From contig OZ218960.1 in NCBI GenBank assembly GCA_965112735.1, forward strand, positions 1,798,001 through 1,862,000: a DNA stretch of 64,000 bases, written 5' to 3'. The notes beneath the pieces were generated by a model that was not told the origin of the DNA, searched no databases, and saw only the letters and a program-made list of their open reading frames with translations. Origin of the DNA: Phaeosaccion multiseriatum (taxonomy: Eukaryota; Ochrophyta, other classes). Both the position numbers and the translations under genes were made by a program. This document shows positions 22,804 to 30,815 of the stretch, in pieces (positions within the stretch are counted from its first letter, which is position 1; each line of letters starts with the position of its first letter).

Positions 22804-25800
22804 ATGATGACGATGCTTGGGAGGACGTGATGAGTATGCACGAGCGCGTGCGGCGAGAACGGTCGAGGGGTTGGCGCAAGTCCGCGCAGTGTGCAGCATC
22901 GTGCTGATGGTGCTCCTGATTGTTTGTATCACCAACGTACCAAGTAAGGAGTAAACCAACGAGGGGATGTGGTGTAGCGATCGAGGAGGCGGCGATGAGT
23001 CGGGCGATCAGTATTGACCAGATCTACAGGCCGTATATGTATGACCAGAGCCAAACTAGACAGAAAGCAAGGGACGAGGTCTGAAGAGGACAAGCGTTGC
23101 TCCACCATGCTACTTCCTATCCTACCCGTCCGTCGCTCGCGAACGCTCAGCGCCCCTGGCAGAGTCTCAAGCACTCCGGGCTGAGTCTCAAGTCCTCAAG
23201 TACCTCCCCTCTCTTGTCCATTCCCTCTCTCCTCACCTCAGTCGGCAGCGGTTGCTGCAGAGATTGGACCCTTCGGCGCCTCCGAGGCAAGCTGTCGCCA
23301 CCACCGCCACCACCTCTACCACCACCTCTACCACCACCACCACCACCTCCACCTCCACCTCCACCTCCACCATCACCACCACCACCGCCACCGCCACTAA
23401 CGTCTTTGAGCGTACTACCTCTACTGCTCTTGCTGACGCTCTCTCGGCGGCAGGGGCCAGCGCCATCATCGAGCGGAAGGAGGTGGAGCTCTTCTTCCTG
23501 CTGGCCCATACCCGCAGCTCCGTGACAGTGTGAGGAGTGGTGTGAGCTCTCCTCACTCGCATGTCCTCCTCCTCCTCCTCCTCCTCCTCCTCCTCCTCCT
23601 CCTCCTCCTCCTCCTCCTCCTCCTCCTCCTCCTCCTCCTCCTCCTCCTCCTCCTCCTCCTCCTCCTCCTCCTCCTCCTCCTCCTCCTCCTCCTCCTCCTC
23701 CTCCTCCTCCTCCTCCTCCTCCTCCTCCTCCTCCTCCTCCTCCTCCTCCTCCTCCTCCTCCTCCTCCTCCTCCTCCTCCTCCTCCTCCTCCTCCTCCTCC
23801 TCCTCCTCCTCCTCCCCCTCCCCCTCCTCCTCCTCCCCTCTCCTTCTTCCTGCTCTTCTTCGTCTTCTTCTCTTTGTGCAGCGACAAGGACGAGGGCACT
23901 ACGACAGTGGACAGACTCGCACTTGCCATCATCGCTTCTTGGACGGACTGGCAAGACTCAGACGGGGTTAAGAAGAAAAGGTGGTCGCTGTGCGGCGGTT
24001 GCTGCTGCTCCGGCCCGGGCATAGGCAAGGCCTCGCTCCTATTTCCGCCCCCCCCCCCTCCTCCTCCTCCCCCTCCTCCTCCTCCTCCTCCTCCTCCTCC
24101 TCCTCCTCCTCCTCCTCCTCCTCCTCCTCCTCCTCCTCCTCCTCCTCCTCCTCCTCCTCCTCCTCCTCCTCCTCCTCCTGTTGCTGCTAAAGCATCTCGC
24201 TGCTCAAGAACGCGCGGTGACTCTGACGGACTCACCAAAGCTCGGTGCCTCGGAAGCGACAACGCCACGCCACCACCACCACCACCACCACCACCACCAC
24301 CACCACCACCACCGCCGCCGCCACCGCCGCCAATGCCACCTCCCCCTTTTCTAGTGCAACTAGTACTACCATAACAACTACTGCCTTCTGCTGCCCTGTC
24401 CTCCCCCCCGTCGGTGCCTTGCCTTGAGAGCTGAAGCAGGCGGGAGTTCACTCGATCAAGGGCGCGTGTTCGATTCCTCGTCACCGCCGTGGCGGCCATC
24501 TGCTGCCCCCCTGTGGGTGTGGTTCTCTCTGTGTGTCTCTCCGTATGTCTCGGTCGCTGCTGGTGGTGCGGGGGTAGGCTCCTCCCTCCCTCGACCATTC
24601 CACTCGCCCCCTTACCGCTCCCTCCCCCCCCGCCCCCTCCTCCTCCTCCTCCTCCTCCTCCTTCTCCTCTTCCTCCTCCTGCTCCCCCTCCTCCTGCTCC
24701 TCTTTCTCCTCCGGTGGTAGTCTCCGTCGAGGGATGAGAAGAGCGTTTGGCAGCATCTGCAGTGAAGCCCAACTGCAGCCTGAGGGCGGCAACTTCCCTC
24801 TCCAGAAGCATATTCCGCACCTCCAGCACAGCGCGGCCTCCTCCTCCTTCTCCTGGAGCAGTTGGTGATACAGCAGTACCACCAGCAGGGGAAGAGGAAG
24901 AAGCGCCAGTGGAGGACAGACAACCTCCTCCTCCGCCGCTGTAGGAAAGGGCTCCGAGCCCGCTCTTGCTCGTGCTTAGACTGAGCCCCGCAACGCTGCT
25001 ATCCCCCAAGTCCAAATGTATTGCACCACCACCTCCTCCTCCTCCTCCTCCTCCTCCTCCTCCTCCTCCTCCTCCTCCTCCTCCTCCTCCTACTCTTCCC
25101 TCACCTCCCGGGCCCTGCCCTCCTCTCTCTTGCCTCTGCCCTCCTCCTCCTTCACAGCCTTCAGCAGCGCATTCACTGGTGGCGACAACTGCGCTCCGTC
25201 TCCGCCGTGCCGTATCACCACCTCTACGCTTGCTGCCTCCGCCCAGGCGACCCCGTTCCTGCAGCAATCTCTGCTCCGCCAAAGCAGCCGCAGTAGCCCC
25301 TCCTTTTTTGATTTCAACAGCAGCCCCCTGGACAGCAGTGTGACCCCTCCCCCTCCGTCCAATCCTCTCCCCGCCCCTCTTGACCCGCTGCTGCCGGACA
25401 ATTCGGGGCTGAAGTGGGGGAGAAGGCGTGAGAGGTGGTGCTACAGAGCCGTCGCCAATGTCGACACCTTCGTCACACGCCCGCAGGGCCTCTTTCTCCT
25501 CCTCCTCTTCCTCCTGCTCCTCGTTCTGCTCCTCCTCCTCCTCCTGCTGCGGCTGCTGCTGCTGTATCACCAACTGCTGCTTTGACTTCTTCCGCCCCTC
25601 ATTCGACGCCCGCCTAAGTCTCCTGCGCCGTCTCTCCTTCGTTTCCAAAAGGCAAGGCGAGGCCACATCGAGGGCAAAGTCTCCCCCCGTCCCCATGGGA
25701 GAGAGAGGAATCGCGTGGCCGTTCTTGTCCTGAGGTGATGCGAGGAGAGGAGGAGCAAATGCGTCCGGGAGAGGCCTCACGTATGACAGTGATAGGGAAA

Positions 25801-26918
25801 GTAAATCCTCCTCATCCAGGGGGTCGTCGCTTTCCACGCTTCCCTTCTTATCCTCGCCCTGCTTGCTGTCCTCCTCCTCCTCCTCCTCGTCGGCATCGTC
25901 GTCGTCCTCGTTTGCCTCCTCGTCATCCTCGTCATCTTCCTCGTCATCCTCTTTCTGTTCCTTGTCCTCCTCCTCCTCCTCCTTGTCCTCCTCCTCCTCC
26001 TCTTCCTCCTCCTCCTCCTCCTCCTCCTCCTCCTCCTCCTCCTCCTCCTCCTCCTTCTCCTCCTCCTCCTCCTCCTCCTGTTGCTGCTGCTGGTGCTGCC
26101 GCCGCCTGCGGACAGATAATTTTCGCGCGCCCTGCATCGGAGTGGACGAAGCGCCTTCTTTCCCCGCCGCTACGACTTCTGCTGTCACCGCCCCTGCTAC
26201 CTGCTTGTGGCGCTGAGCTTTACCCGACTGTCTGCGTCGCCGCTCAACCACAGATCCGTTCGTGGGCGCTGGTCGGCCGCCGGCGGACCCTCCCTTCCTT
26301 TTCTCCAAGAGACCTTTCTCTTTGACTCTGAAGACCCCCTCCTCATTCTTATACCCCCCCTCTACGGCTGCGACTGGTGCTGGTGCTATTGTTTCTTCGT
26401 CTTTCTGGGCCCTGCTGCCGCTGCGCTGTCCTGGCGCTGCCGTTCCCCCCTCCCTCAATTTCAGAGGGTCCTTCCCTGGCTTGAACCTCTTCTTGCTGCT
26501 GCCGCTCTTGCTGCTTGGCTGCACCAAAACGACCAAAGGATGGCCTCCACTGTCTTCTTTGCCGTCAACGCCGCGGCATCTGGCATCCTCAGTGACTGTC
26601 GCAGCAGTTCTCACTCCAGCTCCACCGTGTGCGGCTTTGGACTTGCTGGCAAGGCACGGGAGGGGCTGGGACCTGGCGCTCCTGTCCCTTTCGTCACCGC
26701 TGCCGACGGAGAAAGAGAGGTAAAGAAACGAGAAGGAGAGCAAGAGTCAGAGCCAGCGAGGAGGAGAAGGATAGACTTGTCTTTTACTTGACCACTCACC
26801 GCCCACGGCCTGAAGTCAGCCCTGGTGGTGGATTAAGAGAGTCGGCTTTTCTGCCACCTTCTCCCCTGGGCTGGACGGTTATCACCCTCCGAGTGGCCTT
26901 CGTGGCGCCATTGCCCAT
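18103..26918 (-). CDS. Second giant low-complexity protein, unrecognised
   Basis: Nine exons read right to left: 26800-26918, 23237-26699, 21311-22915, 20809-20951, 20367-20420, 19912-20011, 19559-19639, 19375-19449 and 18103-19257. Every junction is GT-AG and in phase, giving about 2,264 aa from ATG at 26918 (MGNGATKATRRVITVQPRGE). Exon 2 alternates basic, Glu-rich and Gly-rich blocks, with a Gly run near 80 residues and a short coil (VRNMLLEREVAALRLQL). Exon 3 holds Ala, Gly and a very long Glu run. The small middle exons are the only well-structured part: VEFMLRRPIRDDSDLAYTAA, VMKGQLSRWLLPFDSNTVVD, KLEERTLAYLASGAHGVRK, VRIKIADDNDLNTATEALE and LYPNFNFKCDAMETYPS. The last exon is Gln/His-rich. 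No family was recognised. The exon 2 to exon 3 join is the least certain; two separate genes remain possible. Confidence 0.55.
20012..20105. repeat. (GT)n microsatellite in intron
   Basis: About 90 bp of uninterrupted GT repeat. Read on the minus strand it is (CA)n, directly upstream of the acceptor of exon 19912-20011. Confidence 0.95.
20458..20668. repeat. (GGGA)n microsatellite in intron
   Basis: Near-pure GGGA repeat. On the transcribed minus strand it is (CCCT)n and provides a pyrimidine tract upstream of exon 20367-20420. Confidence 0.95.
21541..22206. repeat. (CTC)n triplet tract, coding for poly-Glu
   Basis: Three blocks of CTC triplets inside exon 21311-22915. On the minus strand the longest (about 21906-22206) encodes a Glu run of about 100 residues. 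Interruptions encode Gln, Val, Asp and Lys. Confidence 0.9.
23562..23830. repeat. (TCC)n triplet tract, coding for poly-Gly
   Basis: Pure TCC triplets inside exon 23237-26699, read as GGA on the minus strand to give a Gly run of roughly 85-90 residues. Unique coding sequence on both sides fixes the frame. Confidence 0.9.
24050..24180. repeat. (TCC)n triplet tract, coding for poly-Gly
   Basis: Second Gly-coding triplet tract in exon 23237-26699, preceded by a C homopolymer. Confidence 0.85.
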
Positions 26919-27106
26919 AGCGCGCTTCTTTACTTTGCCCTTGTGTTGTTTGCAATTGCATATCAATTGGCAATTGACTTGGTGTCTTGGTGTAACGTTT
27001 TTGCAACAAAAAGGTCAAACTCAAACTTTCCCCCCGAATGGTAGTCTTTTTTGCTATAACATCTTCTGGCTAGGTGCTTGCACCGAGTCGAGCGCGGCCC
27101 AAAGCC
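26919..27106. promoter_or_regulatory. Compact bidirectional promoter region
   Basis: Only 188 bp separate the start codons of the large minus-strand gene (26918) and the alpha-kinase (27107). The middle is AT-richer than its surroundings and holds CAATTG-type palindromes (CAATTGCATATCAATTGG, 26954-26971). Confidence 0.5.
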
Positions 27107-27928
27107 ATGGCTTCTTCGTCTGCTGCGAGGACGAACTTGACGTCGAATGACGTCTTCATCACCAACAACAAGCTCGGGGATGGAACCTTTCGTACCTGCG
27201 TGGCGGGCACGTTCATTGGAGGAAACAGGAACAATCAGGAAGCGGCTTGCAAACGCTTTAAACCTCACTTTAGGCAGTTTGAGGACGAGTACTTTGCGGC
27301 GGACTTCAAGATTGCAGACAAGAGCATAGCATGGGCAGAGCAGTGGAACGAGTTTTGCGAGGTTGGAAAGGAGATTCTCATCTCGCGAGGAACCATCCAC
27401 CGCTCCCGCTCTGGCATTCAATACTTGGTGGAGCCGCTGATTCGCAACTATAGAAAGTGGACTTCTAATTCTGGTTGGATATTGGAGGAAAATAGCGACG
27501 GGGTCCACGCAATGGAGGCATTTACCCACTACTCCTACCACGCCTCAAGCGGGAATCTCATTGTGACCGACTTGCAGGGCCGCTACAAGTATAACCGCTT
27601 CGCCAGATCGAAGAGCCGCTTCGAGCTGTCGGACCCTGCCATTTGCTCACGGCGCCGCGACTACGGTCCCACAGACATGGGAGCCAAGGGCATCGACTCG
27701 TTCTTCGCTAACCACCAGTGCAACGACTTTTGCAAGCCGCATTGGCAGACGCCGCGCAGAGTAAGGCAGTGGTTCCCTCGCACCTCAGGCACGTCCATGA
27801 TGTCCTCTTTGATGACTCCGCAGCTCAACCTGCAGAGCCGCACCACCTTTCGACTGGGCATGGACAACATCATGGAGGAAGAGTCTGAGGAAGACTCCGA
27901 CGATGGCGTCATTGGCTACTGTTTCTGA
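27107..27928 (+). CDS. Alpha-kinase family protein kinase (MHCK/eEF2K type)
   Basis: Single exon, 273 aa, starting at ATG 27107 (the open frame extends upstream but has no earlier ATG). It is almost only catalytic domain. Seen by eye: a Lys in AACKRFKP (K49) that fits the ATP-anchoring position, DLQGRY at 155-160, SDPAI at 175-179, and TDMGAKGI followed by H203, C205 and C209 in FFANHQCNDFCK, matching the zinc-binding end of alpha-kinases such as eEF2 kinase and myosin heavy chain kinases. The C-terminal tail is acidic (EEESEEDSDDG). Known family function: Ser/Thr phosphorylation, often in helical substrates. The substrate is not predictable here. Diverges from the large gene at 26918. The absence of introns contrasts with most neighbours. 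Confidence 0.9.
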   Translation: MASSSAARTNLTSNDVFITNNKLGDGTFRTCVAGTFIGGNRNNQEAACKRFKPHFRQFEDEYFAADFKIADKSIAWAEQWNEFCEVGKEILISRGTIHRSRSGIQYLVEPLIRNYRKWTSNSGWILEENSDGVHAMEAFTHYSYHASSGNLIVTDLQGRYKYNRFARSKSRFELSDPAICSRRRDYGPTDMGAKGIDSFFANHQCNDFCKPHWQTPRRVRQWFPRTSGTSMMSSLMTPQLNLQSRTTFRLGMDNIMEEESEEDSDDGVIGYCF

Positions 27929-27975
27929 TTTTGGCGGCTACTACTGACAGAATGAATGCGGAGAGAGGCGGAGTA

Positions 27976-28135
27976 GAGGACAAGGACGGCGAAAGGCGCC
28001 ATGTGCAGTACAGCTCGTCAAAGAAACGACGGCTACTACTACTACGACGACAACTGCTACTGAAGAAAGGAGCCGACGAGTAAGGCGAGCGAGAGGACGA
28101 GGACATCGAAAGACGCCATGTATAGTACAGCTCAT
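27976..28135. repeat. Degenerate direct repeat with ~117-bp spacing
   Basis: About 43 bp near 27976 (GAGGACAAGGACGGCGAAAG) recur near 28093 (GAGGACGAGGACATCGAAAG), both followed by a similar GCCATGT.AGTACAGCTC stretch. Non-coding as far as can be seen. Confidence 0.7.
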
Positions 28136-28977
28136 GCAGGACCATTGGTGCCGAATTGCCACTTTGCCGCTCACTCGTGTAGCGAGGCGATGACAGGCTT
28201 GTTTTGGAACAGCTGCAGCAAGACAAGAAAATAGAGAGGGGGAGAGAGAGAGGAGGGGGGAGAGAGAATTTGGAGTACTGCGCCTCGTAAGAAAGCAAAG
28301 ACGCCCTGACACTACAGGGGCGGCAGGTAAGAGGGGAGTGACGTCGAGTGGCCCATGGATGTTTGAAAGGTTTAAAGGTTTGTACGTACGATAGAGTAGT
28401 TTAGTTGTTTTTATTATAAGAGAAGGAAATCTCGGTGACATCGAATATAAGTAAATCTTTTTTTTAATGATTGGAGATGATGGTGAGGTGTGCGACACGA
28501 CTGGCTGGCACCGTCCATCCCCGCTACCACTGCCCGTTCCAACCCCTGCTTGAAGCGCCTTCACAAGCTTTGGACCGAAAAAAAAAGGGGGGGGGGAACC
28601 GCTTCCTACTTAAGTGCTTTCAACAACAAAAGGTCCTACTGCCGTACCTCAGCTCGCTCATTGTGAGGGAAAGCAAGTGCTCCAAATGGATCCAAAATAG
28701 GGGGGGGGGGGGGCTTCCAAGGATCGGGCCCGCTCATGACGTTCTCCTGGCCACTCCTCGGTCAGTGTGAGTCACGAACGGTGGCCTGGCTCGACTCCCC
28801 CTCCCTCTCGCTGCGGTCAAGACGCAGAGCTTGTAAGCCGCAGCTCAATCGGAAGGGCCTCGCCAACCTCTGTTGCACGCTGCAACTTGCAGCCTAATCG
28901 ACCACTGAAGGGTTTATGAGGAGTATGTATCTATTACACCCTTGAAGTGCCATCTATGGTGGGAGTACAAATTTATT
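28136..28977. other. Intergenic region with little content
   Basis: 3' of the alpha-kinase. Contains short A and G homopolymers near 28578-28600 and 28700-28713. No supported open frame or RNA gene. Confidence 0.5.
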
Positions 28978-29212
28978 GCCTTAATAGAAGTCATGCTCCT
29001 CACGGGCAAGACCCGTTTGCTAGATAATAGAGCCTTCAGACACCATCGACAAAGTCAAGGAAGGTATCTTCTACCAGGGAGGAATTCCTTTTCATCAGCA
29101 GAGGCTAATCTACGGCGGTAAGCAGCTGATGGACGGCAACAAGCTGTCCGACTACAATATTCAGAAGGAGAGCACCCTGCACATGTTGGTGCGTCTGCTG
29201 GGAGGCGTGTAG
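28978..29212 (+). pseudogene. Degenerate ubiquitin unit
   Basis: Aligns end to end with one ubiquitin repeat. LLTGKT (ending 29013) matches ubiquitin residues 7-12. A 16-nt stretch then replaces the 15 nt expected for residues 13-17, shifting frame by one. From 29030 the new frame reads [13 protein letters not shown], then [31 protein letters not shown] and RLLGGV before TAG at 29210-29212. The terminal LRLRGG is changed to VRLLGGV and no start Met is visible. One-base frame break, altered C-terminus and absence of an N-terminal Met argue for a decayed copy. A functional gene with an intron in place of the frame break is less likely. The next 300 bp (29213-29514) show nothing. Confidence 0.78.
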
Positions 29213-29514
29213 GGACATGTTACCCTGCTTTTACCCTGCTGGCTGCAGCCTGGGTCTTGTTGGTCTCATTGGATGCGTGTAGTACATGTGTATGAGTGTA
29301 TCGTACCTCCCGGTGTTAATGGACAAGGGTTTAGTTACTGCAAGGTTAATATTCAGCGTCTTTGCCGGGAGAGTAGAGGTAGATGCTCATGAAGACTCTC
29401 ACCGGGAAAACGCCTATATACTCACCCCCGTCCATTGATACACAGAGGGCCTAACAACAATACAAACATGATGGGAGACGTGTGAAGAGACCACTTACAA
29501 GAGTACAAGACTCA

Positions 29515-30780
29515 TTACAGCTTGCTCACGGTCTCGCCTTGCTCCAACACCCCGCGGAGCTGCTCCGTCGTATCACCAACGGGCGTGCCTGGCCTAACCC
29601 ACACCGTATGCATGCCCAGCGCTCTGGCCGTCTTGAGATTAGCACCAATGTCGTCCAGAAAGATGCATTCAGACGGCTTTGCCCCAAGCAGCGTACACAC
29701 CAGACGATAAACGCCAATGTCCTCCGGTTTGCGCTGTCCCATCAGAGAGGAGCGCACCACAGCGTGTGCCACGCCCCGAAGCTCCTTGGAAAGCAAGCTC
29801 GGGCCGGACCCACGCAATGCTCCTGTATCACCAACTGCTGCTGCCAGCGGGGCCCGGGGTTCAGAGCGCGGCGGCCTGTAGGCCGGGTCCACCAGGAAGT
29901 CATTGGAAAGCACCCCCACGAGGTAGCCCTGTCGCCGCAACTCCCTCGCGTAGGCCACCATCTCCGGTCGAGGCGTTGCCCCCGCCCGTGCGATGCGCCG
30001 AAACAGCTCTGCGCAATCGATGGAGCCGGCCTCAAGGCAGGCCAGCCTCCGCCGCACCTCCTTCTCCTCCTCTGCACCGGCACTCGGGGAGGAGGAGGTG
30101 GACTCCCTCCTCGCTCCTCCCCCTCCTCCTCCTCCTCCTCCTCCTCCTCCTCCTCCTCCTCCTCCTCCTCCTCCTCCTCCTCCTCCTCTACTACTACTAC
30201 TGCTGTTGTTACTACTGCTACTGGTACTCCTGCTTCCTTTTCTGCCGCCACTGCTGCTGCTGCCACGACCATTCCGCGAGAGAAAGTACTTCATGTATGC
30301 CTCCTTGCTCCTCGCAGAAGTCAGTTCTCTGCCGAGCCTCTCCAGAAAGCCGTCGGACAGCGTCTCCTGCCCCTTCTCCAGGCGCCGAAACAGCGCCCCA
30401 CCTCCTTCTTCGCTCGCGAGCGCAACGCTAATGTATCCCGCGGGAAGAGGATCTACACCCCAATCGCTAAATGGAAACCCCCCCGCAACAGATCCACCGA
30501 CCCGATCTCGCCTTCCACCTCCACCTCCTGCTCCTCCTCCTCCTCCTCCTCCTCCTCCTCCTCCTCCTCCTCCTCCTCCTCCTCCTCCTCGTCGTCGTCG
30601 TCCTCCCTCCCTCTCAAACCGCGCGATTGCCTCCAGAGGAGAGGCGCTCAGTACCCCTCCAACATCGAAGATGACGGCTTTGATGGCGCCATGCCGAGCC
30701 CTCTTTCGGATCAGGGGTAGCGGGCGACGACCAAGAGGAGGGGGGCTGCAGCTCGCATTCTCCACTTGTCCTCCTGTCCT

Positions 30781-30815
<35 letters not shown>

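Larger units (their letters stand above)
5640..29835. repeat. Dispersed 11-bp word GTATCACCAAC, both orientations
   Basis: Exact copies start at 6242, 6584, 6971, 8046, 9179, 9767, 16961, 18405, 22743, 22926, 24861, 25564, 29570 and 29825 (6242, 6584 and 24861 are the reverse complement GTTGGTGATAC). One-mismatch copies include 5640, 9590, 12630, 17117, 18866, 18975, 20954, 21367, 25212, 45765 and 54151. A looser copy is at 59477. Many sit inside CAG/CTG tracts, so the extended form is CTGCTGTATCACCAACTGCTG split as CTGCTG + core + TGCTG. Most copies lie in exons, read in different frames as LVIQ, VGDT or VSPT. Chance expectation for an exact 11-mer in 64 kb on both strands is far below one. 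Confidence 0.9.

Noticed and set aside
24420-24485. GTTCGATTCC, tRNA T-loop-like
   Set aside because: Lies inside a coding exon of the 18103-26918 gene and has no tRNA fold around it.
28840-28930. Possible tRNA (A-box-like CAGCTCAATCGG)
   Set aside because: No convincing B box, T arm or acceptor stem could be paired.
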